NCBI GenBank assembly: GCA_964623395.1
Contig: CAZUSI010000001.1
Location: 1 to 51,240 of the forward strand
Direction of reading: 5' to 3'
Origin: JBDRZD01 sp964623395
GTDB taxonomy: Bacteria; Hydrothermota; Hydrothermia; Hydrothermales; Hydrothermaceae
Length of the DNA: 51,240 nucleotides
This document shows, in pieces, positions 1-9,265 of this stretch. Position numbers and translations under genes: made by a program. Positions within the stretch are counted from its first letter, which is position 1. Each line of letters starts with the position of its first letter. Under the pieces are notes generated by a model, which was not told where the DNA came from, did no database searches, and worked only from the letters and a program-made list of their open reading frames with translations.

Positions 1-8
1 TTCTTAAA

Positions 9-980
9 ATGAAAAGAGCATTAGTATGTGGTGCAGGTGGTTTTATAGGTCATCATTTAGTGAAAAAATTAAAGAAAGAAGGATATTGGGTAAGAGGTGT
101 TGATATAAAATATCCGGAATTTTCAAAAACAGAAGCAGATGAATTTTTAATCTTAGATTTAAGAGTTCCTGAAAATTGTTATAAAGCAGTTATATTAAAA
201 AATGGCTTTTTTGATGAAGTTTATCAACTTGCTGCTGATATGGGGGGAATGGGATTTATTTCATGGGCAGAATGTGAAGTTTTAACAAACAATGTGTTAA
301 TAAATATAAATATGACAAGAGCATCAGCAGAAATTGGAGTAGGAAAATATTTCTTTTCATCATCAGTATGTGTTTATAGAAATATGAAACCAGGTGAGCC
401 AAAACTTTATGAAGAAGATGCTTATCCTGCCTTACCTGATAATGAATATGGATGGGAAAAACTATATTCAGAAAGGGTTCTCCTTGCCTATGGAAGAAGA
501 TATGGAATGAATGTAAGAATTGCAAGGTTTGAAAATTGTTTTGGTCCTGAAGGAACATGGAGAGGAGGAAGGGAAAAAGCACCTGCTGCAATATGTAGAA
601 AAGTTGCAATTGCAAAATTAAAGGGGGAGGATTTTATAGAAGTATGGGGGGATGGAAGTGCAATAAGAAATTACATTTATATTGATGACCTTATAAATGC
701 AGTTTACATTTTGATGCAATCCAATGTTCAAGAACCAGTGAATATTGGAACAGAGGAATACATTTCAGTAAAAGAACTTGTTGATTTAGTTTTTGAAATA
801 GCAGGTGTAAATTTAAAAATAAAATGGGTTCCAGGACCAGTAGGAGTTGAATCAAGAAATTTCAGCCATGAAAAAATTTATTCCCTTGGCTTTAAACCAC
901 AGTATACAATAAAGAAGGGACTTGAAATAACTTATAAATGGATTGAAGAACAAGTGAAAAATAGTATTAAAAATGATTAA
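9..980 (+). CDS. GDP-mannose 3,5-epimerase-like sugar-nucleotide epimerase
   Basis: This is a short-chain dehydrogenase/reductase-type NAD-dependent epimerase that probably acts on a GDP-mannose-type sugar nucleotide in the cytoplasm. The N-terminal Rossmann motif GAGGFIG is at residues 8-14. The ADMGGMGF segment (76-83), the SSVCVY segment with Cys121, Tyr147/Lys151 (YxxxK) and the GGREKAPAA segment with Lys190 all correspond to motifs of plant-type GDP-mannose 3,5-epimerases, whose catalytic Cys and Lys lie at these places. The length of 323 aa is slightly short for the family. The ATG is 8 bases from the window edge, so any upstream partner is not visible. The next gene overlaps it by 8 bp, and the neighbours are glycan-assembly genes, so the product probably feeds a surface polysaccharide. 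The family call is strong. The exact substrate is inferred. Confidence 0.85.
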   Translation: MKRALVCGAGGFIGHHLVKKLKKEGYWVRGVDIKYPEFSKTEADEFLILDLRVPENCYKAVILKNGFFDEVYQLAADMGGMGFISWAECEVLTNNVLININMTRASAEIGVGKYFFSSSVCVYRNMKPGEPKLYEEDAYPALPDNEYGWEKLYSERVLLAYGRRYGMNVRIARFENCFGPEGTWRGGREKAPAAICRKVAIAKLKGEDFIEVWGDGSAIRNYIYIDDLINAVYILMQSNVQEPVNIGTEEYISVKELVDLVFEIAGVNLKIKWVPGPVGVESRNFSHEKIYSLGFKPQYTIKKGLEITYKWIEEQVKNSIKND

Positions 981-2196
981 AAATTATAAAAAAATATTTT
1001 TTATAAATCGTTCTTTTTATCCTGATATTGAGGCAACAGGGCAGTTTTATACTGAATTATGTGAAGAACTTAAAGATAAATTTGATATAACATTTATATG
1101 TGGTCTTTCCTATTATGTTAAAAATGAAAAATTTAAATTTTTTAAAAGAGAAAAATTTAAAAATATAAAGATTATAAGGATTAAACATACAATTTTTTGG
1201 AAGGGAAATATTATTGGAAGGATTATAAATTGGATAACATTTTCATTAAATTCATTCTTAATTCTTTATAAAATAAAGCCGAAAATTTTAATATGTGGAA
1301 CAGATCCACCAATTCTTGGTATAGTTTCTTATATTTTAAAAAAATTGAAAAACATAAAATACATTTATTCTTGTAACGATTTATACCCAGATATTGCAAT
1401 TTCCCTCAATACCTTTAAAAATAAATTTTTAATTAAATTCTTTGATTATTTAAATAAAAAGGCATTAAAAAATTCTTTAAAAATACTATCTTTGGGAGAA
1501 GATATGAAAGAATTAATAATTAAAAAGGGGATAAATAAAAATAAAGTTGTTGTTATAACTAATTGGGTTGATACTAAAAAATTTTATCCCTTAAAAAAAG
1601 AAGAAAACATTTTTTTAAAAAAATATAATTTATATGATGAGTTTATTTTAATTTATTCAGGGAATATTGGTCTTCCCCATAATCTTGAAAATTTAATATA
1701 TGCACTTGAAAAGGTTAATAAGAAAAACTGGAAAATGATTTTTATTGGTGATGGTGTTAAGAAAAATGATATTTTAAAATTAACCCTTCAAAAAAATCTT
1801 TCTGATAAAATTTTATTTCTTCCCTACCAGCCAAAGGAATTTTTAATTCATTCATTAAATGCAGCAGATTTACATATTGTTTCTTTAAAAAAAGAAGCAA
1901 AAGGCGCATGTGTTCCTTCAAAAGTTTATGCAATAATTGGATGTGGAAAACCTTTTCTTTCAATTTCTGATGAAAATTCAAACTCATCAATTATTGCAAA
2001 AAAATATAATTGTGGTATTGTTGCTGATCCTGAAAGTATAGAAGATATTAAGGAGAAGATTGAATGGGCAATTGAAAATAAAGAGAAATTGAAAGAGTTA
2101 GGTGAAAATGCAAGAAGGGCTGCAATTTATGAATTTGATAAAGAAATTGTTATAAAAAAATGGGAGAATTTAATAAAAAGTTTAATCCATGATTAA
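973..2196 (+). CDS. GT4-family glycosyltransferase (WcaI/WbuB-like)
   Basis: This is a GT-B fold glycosyltransferase of 407 aa that probably transfers a sugar from a nucleotide donor to a lipid-linked glycan at the inner membrane face. The N-terminus (INRSFYPDIEATGQF) is the usual acceptor-domain opening of WcaI/WbuB-like enzymes. The C-terminal donor domain shows YSGNIG, FIGDGVKK and then KGACVPSKVYAIIGCGKP, the GT4 segment that carries the nucleotide-binding glutamate region; here Pro-Ser-Lys replaces the more usual Glu-containing form, as in WcaI-type members. It overlaps the epimerase by 8 bp and the next gene by 8 bp, so the three are likely translated together. The sugar and acceptor cannot be read from sequence. 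Confidence 0.85.
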   Translation: MIKNYKKIFFINRSFYPDIEATGQFYTELCEELKDKFDITFICGLSYYVKNEKFKFFKREKFKNIKIIRIKHTIFWKGNIIGRIINWITFSLNSFLILYKIKPKILICGTDPPILGIVSYILKKLKNIKYIYSCNDLYPDIAISLNTFKNKFLIKFFDYLNKKALKNSLKILSLGEDMKELIIKKGINKNKVVVITNWVDTKKFYPLKKEENIFLKKYNLYDEFILIYSGNIGLPHNLENLIYALEKVNKKNWKMIFIGDGVKKNDILKLTLQKNLSDKILFLPYQPKEFLIHSLNAADLHIVSLKKEAKGACVPSKVYAIIGCGKPFLSISDENSNSSIIAKKYNCGIVADPESIEDIKEKIEWAIENKEKLKELGENARRAAIYEFDKEIVIKKWENLIKSLIHD

Positions 2197-3199
2197 CATA
2201 TTTTCACTTTTATTTTCCTTTATCTTCCCACTTTTTCTAACAATCTCCTTTATTCCAATTCTATTTAAAATTGGTAAAAATCTTAAAATAGTTGATTATC
2301 CTAATGAGGAAAGAAAAATTCATAAATATCCTATCCCAAGAACAGGTGGAATTGGAATTGCCCTTTCAATAATTCTAACCTTTTACTTTTTGCCAAGAGA
2401 AAAATTAATTTATTACCTTTTACCTTTTTCCTTATCTTTTTTAGCAATTGGATTTTTAGATGATGCAGGATTAAAATTAAAAAATATTTATAAATGGTTG
2501 ATTGGTCTTTTAATTGTTTTAATTTTTTTCCTTTTAACCCCTTTAAAGGTTAAAGAAATTGGAAACCTTTTAGGTTTTGGAAACATAAAGATGAATTTAA
2601 TTCTTTCTTTAATATTTTCCTTATTTGCAATAAATTCTGTTGTAAATTCCTTTAATTTAATAGATGGAATTGATGGTCTTGCAGGAGGCGTTTCCTTAAT
2701 ATCTTCCCTTTGCTTTACTTTTTTAAATTTTAAAAATTCTGATTTTTATTTATCCTATCTTTCTGCTGGAATTGCAGGTGCTTCCCTTGGATTTTTATTT
2801 TACAATTTTCCTCCTGCAAAAATTTTTTTAGGAGATGCAGGAAGTTTATTTTTGGGCTCTTTTTTAACAGGGATTTCTGTTTTTTCAGTAAATTTTGGAA
2901 ATATTAAGCCAATTCAATGTGTTTTAATACTTTCATTTCCTATATCGGATATGATATGGGTAGTTTTAAGAAGAATTTTTAAAAGGAAAAATATTTTTGG
3001 TCCTGATATTTCCCATTTACATTATAGAATTTTTAAAAAATTGAATTCTCAAAGGAAAACCCTTTTAATCTTATTAATTTTTTCCTTAATTTTTTCCTTA
3101 GAAGCAATATTTTTTGCAAAATTTCCTGATTATATTTTGTTTATCATTTTTTGGATAAATTTTTTAATTGTTGGTCTTTCTGATAAAATTTTAAAATAG
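2189..3199 (+). CDS. WecA/TagO/MraY-family polyprenyl-phosphate sugar-1-phosphate transferase
   Basis: This polytopic membrane enzyme of 336 aa is expected to load a HexNAc-1-phosphate onto undecaprenyl phosphate, the first step of lipid-linked glycan synthesis. Family motifs appear in order: HKYPIPRTGG at 45-54, the Asp pair LDD at 90-92, NSFNLIDGIDGLAGG at 153-167, FLGDAGSLFLG at 213-223, and HLHYR at 276-280, the cytosolic His motif typical of WecA/TagO rather than MraY. Hydrophobic segments run throughout, about ten to eleven of them. It overlaps the upstream glycosyltransferase by 8 bp and is the last gene of this run; a strong new promoter begins right at its stop codon. WecA-type is preferred over MraY because of the His motif and the polysaccharide neighbours. 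Confidence 0.9.
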   Translation: MINIFSLLFSFIFPLFLTISFIPILFKIGKNLKIVDYPNEERKIHKYPIPRTGGIGIALSIILTFYFLPREKLIYYLLPFSLSFLAIGFLDDAGLKLKNIYKWLIGLLIVLIFFLLTPLKVKEIGNLLGFGNIKMNLILSLIFSLFAINSVVNSFNLIDGIDGLAGGVSLISSLCFTFLNFKNSDFYLSYLSAGIAGASLGFLFYNFPPAKIFLGDAGSLFLGSFLTGISVFSVNFGNIKPIQCVLILSFPISDMIWVVLRRIFKRKNIFGPDISHLHYRIFKKLNSQRKTLLILLIFSLIFSLEAIFFAKFPDYILFIIFWINFLIVGLSDKILK

Positions 3200-3228
3200 T
3201 TGACAAAATGAAAATTTTTTTGTATAAT
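3200..3228 (+). promoter_or_regulatory. Consensus sigma70-type promoter for tRNA-Gly and alaS
   Basis: TTGACA lies at 3200-3205 and TATAAT at 3223-3228, with a 17-bp spacer. Both hexamers match the housekeeping consensus exactly. The start point should fall near 3235, about 18 nt before the tRNA. The -35 overlaps the stop region of the upstream gene. Confidence 0.85.
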
Positions 3229-3252
3229 ATAATTTCTTTTAATCCAATTTTT

Positions 3253-3325
3253 GCGGGAGTAGCTCAGTCGGTAGAGCGCTACCTTGCCAAGGTAGGGGTC
3301 GCGGGTTCAAATCCCGTCTCCCGCT
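3253..3325 (+). tRNA. tRNA-Gly (GCC)
   Basis: The full cloverleaf can be folded. The acceptor stem is GCGGGAG (3253-3259) with CTCCCGC (3318-3324). The D arm contains GCTC/GAGC. The anticodon stem is CTACC (3279-3283) with GGTAG (3291-3295), enclosing anticodon GCC at 3286-3288. The T arm is GCGGG-TTCAAAT-CCCGT. The discriminator is U at 3325, usual for bacterial glycine tRNA. No CCA is encoded. The alaS start codon is only 9 nt downstream. Confidence 0.97.
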
Positions 3326-3334
3326 TTTAAAACT

Positions 3335-5923
3335 ATGTTTGATTCCCATAAATTAAGAGAAAGTTATTTGAAATTCTTTGAGGAAAAAGGGCATAAAATT
3401 GTTCCTTCCTCCTCTTTAATTCCAAAGGATGACCCAACCCTTTTATTTACAACTGCTGGTATGGTTCAATTTAAACCCTTTTATTCTGGCTCTGTCCCAC
3501 TTAGTTTTAAAAGGGCTACAAGTTGTCAGAAATGTTTAAGGGTTACAGATTTAGAAAGGGTTGGGAAAACATTAAGACATCATACATTTTTTGAAATGCT
3601 TGGAAATTTTTCCTTTGGTGATTATTTTAAAGAGGAGGCAATAAAGTGGGCATGGGAATTTGTTATAGAAGTTCTTTGTATGAATAAGGATAGACTTTAT
3701 GTTTCTGTTTATTATGAAGATGAAGAATCCTTTAAAATATGGAATAAAAAGATTGGAATTGATGAAAGAAGAATTTTTAAACTTGGTAAAGAAGATAATT
3801 TTTGGGGACCTGCTGGAAAAACAGGTGCATGTGGTCCTTCAACAGAAATATATTATGATTTAGGAGAAGAATTTGGATGTGGAAAAAGCACATGTTCCCC
3901 TGGTTGTGATTGTGATAGATTTATTGAATTCTGGAACCTTGTTTTTCCAGAATTTGATATGCAGGAAGATGGTAATTTATTACCTTTAAAAAATAAAGGT
4001 GTTGATACAGGAATGGGACTTGAAAGAACCCTTTTAATTTTGCAGAATAAAAAATCAAATTATGAGACAGATGTTTTTTATCCAATAATTAAGGAACTTG
4101 AAAAGATATTTAATAGACCTTATAAAAATGCAAAGATTCCCTTTAATGTGATTTCTGATCATATAAGGGCATTAACATTTGCAATAAGTGATGGTGCATA
4201 TCCTTCAAATTTTGGAAGGGGATATGTTTTAAGGAAAATTGCAAGAAGAGCATTAAGGTTTTCACAAAAAATTGGATTTGATGAGCCATTTTTATACAAA
4301 CTTGTTCCTATTGTTGTTAAAATATTTGAAGATGTTTATCCTGAAATAAAGGAAAAAAAGGAATTCACTGCTCTATTGATAAAATCTGAGGAGGAAAGAT
4401 TTTTAAATACGCTTTCAAAAAATTTAATTTATTTAAAAGAAATTTTTGAAAATTCAAAAAATAAGGGAATAATAGAAGGTAAAGATGTTTTTAAATTGTA
4501 TGATACTTATGGATTTCCAATTGATTTTATTGAAGAATATGCTCAGGATGAGGATTTAAAAATTGATATAGAAGGATTTGAAAAGGAAATGGAAAAACAA
4601 AAAATTCTTTCAAAAAAAGAGGAAATTTTTGTCGATGTTGGTTTAAAATGGGAAATTTTTAAAGAGAAAAAAACAGAATTCTTAGGATATGAATTTAAAG
4701 AATGTGAAGCAGAAATAATAAGGTATAGGGAAAGGAAGGATGGAAAATTTGAAATAATTCTTGATAGAACACCTTTTTATGCAGAAGCAGGAGGTCAAGT
4801 TGGAGATAAAGGAATTTTAAAGGGAGAAAATTTTTTATTTGTTGTTGAAGATACAAGATGGATATTTGATGATATTGTTCATATTGGTTATTTAAAAGAG
4901 GGTAAAATAAGTAATATTAAGGTGATTGCAAAAATTGATGAAAAAAGAAGGGAAGGATGTGAAAGGGCTCATACAGCAACCCATCTTTTACATGGAGCAT
5001 TAAGGGAATTTCTTGGAGAGCATGTAAGACAGGAAGGTTCTCTTGTTGAACCTGATAGGTTAAGATTTGATTTTACTCATTATGAAAAAATAGATGAAAG
5101 AATTTTAAAAAGAATTGAAAATTATATTAATGAAAAGATAAGGGAAAATAGAAGGGTAAAATGGAGATATTTGAAATTTAAAGAGGCAAAAGAGGAAGGT
5201 GCAATTGCACTTTTTGGTGAAAAGTATGGTGATATTGTTAGGATGGTTGAAATTGAAGGGTTTTCAAAGGAGTTATGTGGTGGAACACATGTAAATTTTA
5301 CAGGGGATATAGGACTTTTTAAAATAATAAAAGAGGAAGGGATTGGAGGTGGATTAAGAAGAATAGAAGGATTTGTTGGTGAAATGGCATTGGAATTTAC
5401 TCAAAAAAATGCTGAAATTTTAAAAGAAATAATGCAAATTTTTAATTCTCCATATGATGTTCTGGTTCAAAAAATAGAAAAATTTGTAAAAGAGAAAGAA
5501 GAAATTGAAAAAGAGAAGGAAAGGATTGAAGATATTTTGGCACAAAAAATTTATGAAAGTTTAAATCCTTTAAAATTTAATGATTTTGAAATATATATTG
5601 ATAATTTACCCTTTTGTAATTTAAAAATTTTAAAAAAAATTTCTGATAGAATATTTTTGAAAAATAAAGAAAATAAAATTGTTTTTCTTGTTGGTGAAGA
5701 TAAAGGAAAAATAACCTTCTTTTCAAGAGTTGGTAAAAATATAATTTCATTTATAAAGGCAAATGAAATTATAAAAGAATTTACAAAATTTGTAGGAGGG
5801 GGTGGTGGAGGAAATGAGGAAAGAGGGGAAGGTGGAGGAGGGGATAAAAGTAAAGTAAAAGAAGGGATTGAAAATGTTATAAAAAAAATAAAGGAGGAAA
5901 TTAAAAAAATTGCTAACACTTGA
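3335..5923 (+). CDS. alaS: Alanyl-tRNA synthetase
   Basis: Alanyl-tRNA synthetase of 862 aa charges tRNA-Ala with alanine in the cytoplasm. The class II catalytic domain is N-terminal (SHKLRESYLKFFEEKGH, then TTAGMVQFKP, then HHTFFEMLGNFSFGDYF). The editing domain carries the HTATHLLH zinc motif and the CGGTH motif. The C-terminal DHHA1-type domain ends in a glycine-rich stretch (near 5795-5845) typical of the C-Ala domain. The start is the ATG 9 nt after tRNA-Gly; no Shine-Dalgarno can be seen in that 9-nt gap. The HD-domain gene overlaps its end by 14 bp. Length and motif order are normal for the family. Confidence 0.98.
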   Translation: MFDSHKLRESYLKFFEEKGHKIVPSSSLIPKDDPTLLFTTAGMVQFKPFYSGSVPLSFKRATSCQKCLRVTDLERVGKTLRHHTFFEMLGNFSFGDYFKEEAIKWAWEFVIEVLCMNKDRLYVSVYYEDEESFKIWNKKIGIDERRIFKLGKEDNFWGPAGKTGACGPSTEIYYDLGEEFGCGKSTCSPGCDCDRFIEFWNLVFPEFDMQEDGNLLPLKNKGVDTGMGLERTLLILQNKKSNYETDVFYPIIKELEKIFNRPYKNAKIPFNVISDHIRALTFAISDGAYPSNFGRGYVLRKIARRALRFSQKIGFDEPFLYKLVPIVVKIFEDVYPEIKEKKEFTALLIKSEEERFLNTLSKNLIYLKEIFENSKNKGIIEGKDVFKLYDTYGFPIDFIEEYAQDEDLKIDIEGFEKEMEKQKILSKKEEIFVDVGLKWEIFKEKKTEFLGYEFKECEAEIIRYRERKDGKFEIILDRTPFYAEAGGQVGDKGILKGENFLFVVEDTRWIFDDIVHIGYLKEGKISNIKVIAKIDEKRREGCERAHTATHLLHGALREFLGEHVRQEGSLVEPDRLRFDFTHYEKIDERILKRIENYINEKIRENRRVKWRYLKFKEAKEEGAIALFGEKYGDIVRMVEIEGFSKELCGGTHVNFTGDIGLFKIIKEEGIGGGLRRIEGFVGEMALEFTQKNAEILKEIMQIFNSPYDVLVQKIEKFVKEKEEIEKEKERIEDILAQKIYESLNPLKFNDFEIYIDNLPFCNLKILKKISDRIFLKNKENKIVFLVGEDKGKITFFSRVGKNIISFIKANEIIKEFTKFVGGGGGGNEERGEGGGGDKSKVKEGIENVIKKIKEEIKKIANT

Positions 5924-6569
5924 TACTCTTTTAAAAGACCCTGAAGTTTTAAGTTATATAAATGCTGCTGATAAACACCTTGAAGCCCTTGGATATACTG
6001 AACATGGTTTAAGACATGCAACTTATGTTGGGAAGCGAGCAGGGGAGATTTTGAGAAAATTGAAATATGATGAAAGAATTTGTAAAATTGCTGAATTTTC
6101 AGGACTTTTGCACGATATAGGAAATGCAATAAATAGGGATAAACATGCATTAACAGGTGCTATCCTTGCTTATAGCTTACTTTTAAAAAAGGGATTTCCC
6201 CTTCCTGATGCTCTTGAAGTTGCAATGGCAATTGGCAATCATCATGAAGAAGAAGGGGGACCAGTCTCCCCTGCTTGTGCAGCACTTATAATAGCAGATA
6301 AATCTGATGTTCATAGGGAAAGGGTTAGATCAAGAAAAGATATTAGAAATGATATTCATGATAGGGTTAATTATTCTGCAAAATCTTCAAAAGTAATAGT
6401 TTATCCTAAAAAGAAAAAAATAACATTTGATATTGAAATTGATACAAAGATTTCCCCTGTTTTTGAATATTTTGAAATTTTTATGGAAAGGATGTTAGTT
6501 GCTTCAAAGGCAGCAAAATATCTTGGATTAAAATTTGAACTTGTAATAAATGGAACAAAAATGCTTTAG
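5910..6569 (+). CDS. HD-domain phosphohydrolase-like protein
   Basis: This 219-aa protein has a metal-dependent HD phosphohydrolase domain: a first His near residue 36 (GLRHATYVG), the HD pair at 68-69 (LLHDIGNAI), His79, the GNHHEE motif near 109-114, and IADKSDVHRERVR with the last metal-binding Asp. Such proteins usually hydrolyse phosphoester bonds of nucleotides; the substrate is unknown here. The start is TTG, with GGAGG at 5893-5897 about 12 nt upstream inside the end of alaS, with which it overlaps by 14 bp. It sits between alaS and rho and is likely co-transcribed. The last ~60 residues form an alpha/beta extension of unknown role. Confidence 0.8.
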   Translation: MLTLDTLLKDPEVLSYINAADKHLEALGYTEHGLRHATYVGKRAGEILRKLKYDERICKIAEFSGLLHDIGNAINRDKHALTGAILAYSLLLKKGFPLPDALEVAMAIGNHHEEEGGPVSPACAALIIADKSDVHRERVRSRKDIRNDIHDRVNYSAKSSKVIVYPKKKKITFDIEIDTKISPVFEYFEIFMERMLVASKAAKYLGLKFELVINGTKML

Positions 6570-6578
6570 GAGGTTTAT

Positions 6579-7841
6579 ATGGAACTTTTAGAGTTAAAGG
6601 AAAAAAAATTGCAGGAATTGCAAGAGATAGCAAAGGAATTGGGTATAAAGTCATTTTCAAATATGAAGAAAGAGGAGCTTGTATATGAAATAATGAGGCA
6701 GATAGCAAAAAGGGAAGGTGCTGATTTTAGAGAAGGAATACTTGAAATACATCAAGAAGGTTATGGATTTTTAAGGTCTCCAAAAAATAATTATCTTCAA
6801 GGTCAGGAAGATGTGTATGTTTCACTTTCCCAAATTAAGAGGTTTGGACTTAGAACAGGTGATAAAATAGCAGGTCTTATAAAAATTCCTACGGAGATGG
6901 ATGGTAAATATCCTGCTTTGGTTAAGATTGAAAGCATAAATGGAAGATCGCCTGAAGAAATTAAGAAAAGACCATTTTTTGATGATTTAATCCCCTTTTT
7001 CCCTGAAGAAAAATTCAAACTTGAAAGGGAAGATGAAGAAAATTATTCAATGAGAGTTGTTGATTTATTTACACCCATAGGAAAAGGGCAAAGAGGTTTA
7101 ATTGTTTCTCCACCAAGAGCAGGTAAAACAGTTTTACTTCAAGAAATTGCAAAAAGTATAAGGAAAAATCATCCAGAAGTGTATTTGATTATTCTTTTAA
7201 TTGATGAAAGACCGGAAGAAGTAACTGATTGGAAAAGGAAAGTTGAAGCAGAGATAATAAGTTCTACATTTGATGAACCTGCTGAAAGACATGCACAGGT
7301 ATCACAAATTGTTCTTGAAAAGGCAAAAAGGATGGTTGAACTTGGAGAAAATGTTGCAATCTTACTTGATTCCTTAACAAGAATGACAAGAGCATACAAT
7401 GTTTTAGCACCCCATTCAGGAAGAACAATGTCAGGAGGTCTTGATGCAACAGCACTTCATATGCCAAAAAAGTTTTTTGGTTCAGCAAGAAATATAGAAA
7501 ATGGAGGAAGTTTGACAATTATTGCAACTTGTTTAATTGAAACTGGTTCAAGGATGGACGATGTCATTTATGAAGAGTTTAAGGGAACAGGAAATATGGA
7601 AATAATTCTTGATAGAAGATTATCTGATAAAAGGATTTTTCCTGCAATAGATTTAAAAAGGTCAGGGACAAGAAGGGAAGAACTACTCCTTTCTCAAAGT
7701 GTTTTAAACAAAATTTGGATATTGAGGAAAATACTTTCTGATATGGCACCTGATGAAGCAATGGAATTTTTACTTCAAAAGATGAAACTTTATAAAACAA
7801 ATGAGGAATTTTTAAGGGCAATGACAGAAAGTAAATTTTAA
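6579..7841 (+). CDS. rho: Transcription termination factor Rho
   Basis: Rho is a hexameric RNA-dependent ATPase that ends transcription. The 420-aa protein has the N-terminal Rho-N helical domain (1-45), a cold-shock-like RNA-binding domain (about 50-120) with GYGFLR and VYVSLSQIKRFGLR, and the RecA-like motor: Walker A near 177-184 (SPPRAGKT), catalytic ERPEEVTDW near 210-218, Walker B VAILLDS near 259-265, the Q-loop GRTMSGG and the R-loop ETGSRMDD. The start is fixed by an ideal AGGAGG at 6568-6573, 5 nt before the ATG. Length is typical of a compact Rho without a large insertion. It follows the HD gene by 9 bp and precedes an aldehyde dehydrogenase by 1 bp. Confidence 0.98.
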   Translation: MELLELKEKKLQELQEIAKELGIKSFSNMKKEELVYEIMRQIAKREGADFREGILEIHQEGYGFLRSPKNNYLQGQEDVYVSLSQIKRFGLRTGDKIAGLIKIPTEMDGKYPALVKIESINGRSPEEIKKRPFFDDLIPFFPEEKFKLEREDEENYSMRVVDLFTPIGKGQRGLIVSPPRAGKTVLLQEIAKSIRKNHPEVYLIILLIDERPEEVTDWKRKVEAEIISSTFDEPAERHAQVSQIVLEKAKRMVELGENVAILLDSLTRMTRAYNVLAPHSGRTMSGGLDATALHMPKKFFGSARNIENGGSLTIIATCLIETGSRMDDVIYEEFKGTGNMEIILDRRLSDKRIFPAIDLKRSGTRREELLLSQSVLNKIWILRKILSDMAPDEAMEFLLQKMKLYKTNEEFLRAMTESKF

Positions 7842-7842
7842 A

Positions 7843-9264
7843 ATGGAAGAGAAAATATTTTTCTTTGGAAAATGGCAGGAAGGGAAAGATTATTTTGAAG
7901 TTAAAAATCCATATACTCAAAAGGTTTTATGGAAATTCCCTTCTTTATCTTGTGAAGATGTTGAAAGGGCAATTTCTTTTTTAGAAAAGAATAAGAAAAT
8001 AATGAAGGAGATGCCAAAATTTAAAAGGGCAGAAATTCTTGAAAATTTCAAAAAAATTTTAGAAAATAAAAAAGAGGAATTTGCAAGAACAATATCACTT
8101 GAATGTGGAAAAACAATAAAGGAGGCACGCCTTGAAGTTGAAAGGGGAATTGAAACAATTACATATTCCTACATTGAAACAAAAAATTATAAGGAGGAAG
8201 TTATCCCTTTTGATTCATCAAAATATGGTGAAAAAAGGATTGGTTTCTATATAAGAGAACCACTTGGTGTTGTTGGGATTATAACACCCTTTAATTTCCC
8301 ATTAAATCTTGCATTGCATAAAATAGCACCCAGTATAGGATGTGGAAATTCAATTGTTTTTAAACCTGCAAGTTATACACCAAAAGTTGGTAAAATGATT
8401 GTTGAAGCTCTTTTAGAAGCAGGATACCCAGAAGAATGCATTGCTTTTTTAACAGGTTCTGGGAAAAAAGTTGGTGAAAGTATTGTTAAAAATGAATATG
8501 TGAAGGCAATAAGTTTTACAGGCTCATTAGAAGTTGGTGAAAGAATATCTCAAATTTCAAAAATGAAAAGAATAACTCTTGAACTTGGTTCAAATTCAGC
8601 ATGTGTTGTTTTTAAAGATTCTGATTGGGAAAAATATTTGGATAGAATGGTAAAAGGCGCATATGCTCTTGCAGGACAGGTATGCATATCAATTCAAAGA
8701 ATATATGTGGAAAAGGATATTTATGAGGAATTTTGCGAAAAATATCTTGAAAAAGTTAAAAATATAAAAGTTGGTAACCCACTTGAAGAAGAAACTGATA
8801 TGGGTCCTATGATAGATGAAGAGAATGCAATAAGGGCTGAAAGCTGGTTAAAAGAGGCAGAAGAAAATGGAGCAGAGGTTTTACCAGAAATTAAGAGGGA
8901 AAGAACGATTTTATATCCATGTATTGTTAAAAATGCAGATGAAGATTTAAAGATATGTAAAAAAGAAGCATTTGCTCCATTTGTAGTTATAAATCCTTTT
9001 GAAAATGAAGAAGAAGTTATTTTTAAAGTTAACAATTCAATTTATGGACTTCAATGTGGAATATTTACAAAAGATATAAAAAGAGCCTTTAAATTTTTTA
9101 AGGAAATAGAGGTTGGAGGTGTTATAATCAATGATATACCTACTTATAGAGTAGACCTTATGCCATACGGAGGAGTAAAAGGAAGTGGAATTGGAAGAGA
9201 AGGTCCTCATTTTGCCTTTGATGAATTATCAGAAATAAAGCTTATTGTTTTTAATCTTGATTAA
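7843..9264 (+). CDS. NAD(P)-dependent aldehyde dehydrogenase
   Basis: This 473-aa enzyme of the ALDH superfamily oxidises an aldehyde to the acid (or acts on a phosphorylated aldehyde) with NAD(P). It has the cofactor-binding segment ITPFNFPLN, the GSLEVG turn, the general-base Glu in LELGSNSACVV and the catalytic Cys281 in AGQVCISIQRIYV. The C-terminal MPYGGVKGSGIGREG segment is also standard. The spelling around the Cys resembles archaeal-type lactaldehyde/GapN-like members, but the substrate cannot be fixed from sequence. It begins one base after the rho stop codon with no clear Shine-Dalgarno, so it may be translationally coupled. It ends one base before the stop of the convergent C25 peptidase gene. 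Confidence 0.9.
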   Translation: MEEKIFFFGKWQEGKDYFEVKNPYTQKVLWKFPSLSCEDVERAISFLEKNKKIMKEMPKFKRAEILENFKKILENKKEEFARTISLECGKTIKEARLEVERGIETITYSYIETKNYKEEVIPFDSSKYGEKRIGFYIREPLGVVGIITPFNFPLNLALHKIAPSIGCGNSIVFKPASYTPKVGKMIVEALLEAGYPEECIAFLTGSGKKVGESIVKNEYVKAISFTGSLEVGERISQISKMKRITLELGSNSACVVFKDSDWEKYLDRMVKGAYALAGQVCISIQRIYVEKDIYEEFCEKYLEKVKNIKVGNPLEEETDMGPMIDEENAIRAESWLKEAEENGAEVLPEIKRERTILYPCIVKNADEDLKICKKEAFAPFVVINPFENEEEVIFKVNNSIYGLQCGIFTKDIKRAFKFFKEIEVGGVIINDIPTYRVDLMPYGGVKGSGIGREGPHFAFDELSEIKLIVFNLD

Positions 9265-9265
9265 T

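Noticed and set aside
5790..5850. G-rich tandem-like stretch at the alaS end
   Set aside because: It is the glycine-rich loop of the C-terminal domain of AlaRS, not a repeat element.
5551..6150. Long open frame on the minus strand opposite alaS and the HD gene
   Set aside because: It is antisense to two strongly identified genes, and its product is a Pro/Ser/His-rich low-complexity chain from purine-rich DNA read backwards.
7264..7920. Minus-strand open frames inside rho and the aldehyde dehydrogenase
   Set aside because: Rho and ALDH motifs run through both regions on the plus strand; the minus-strand frames have no domain signal.
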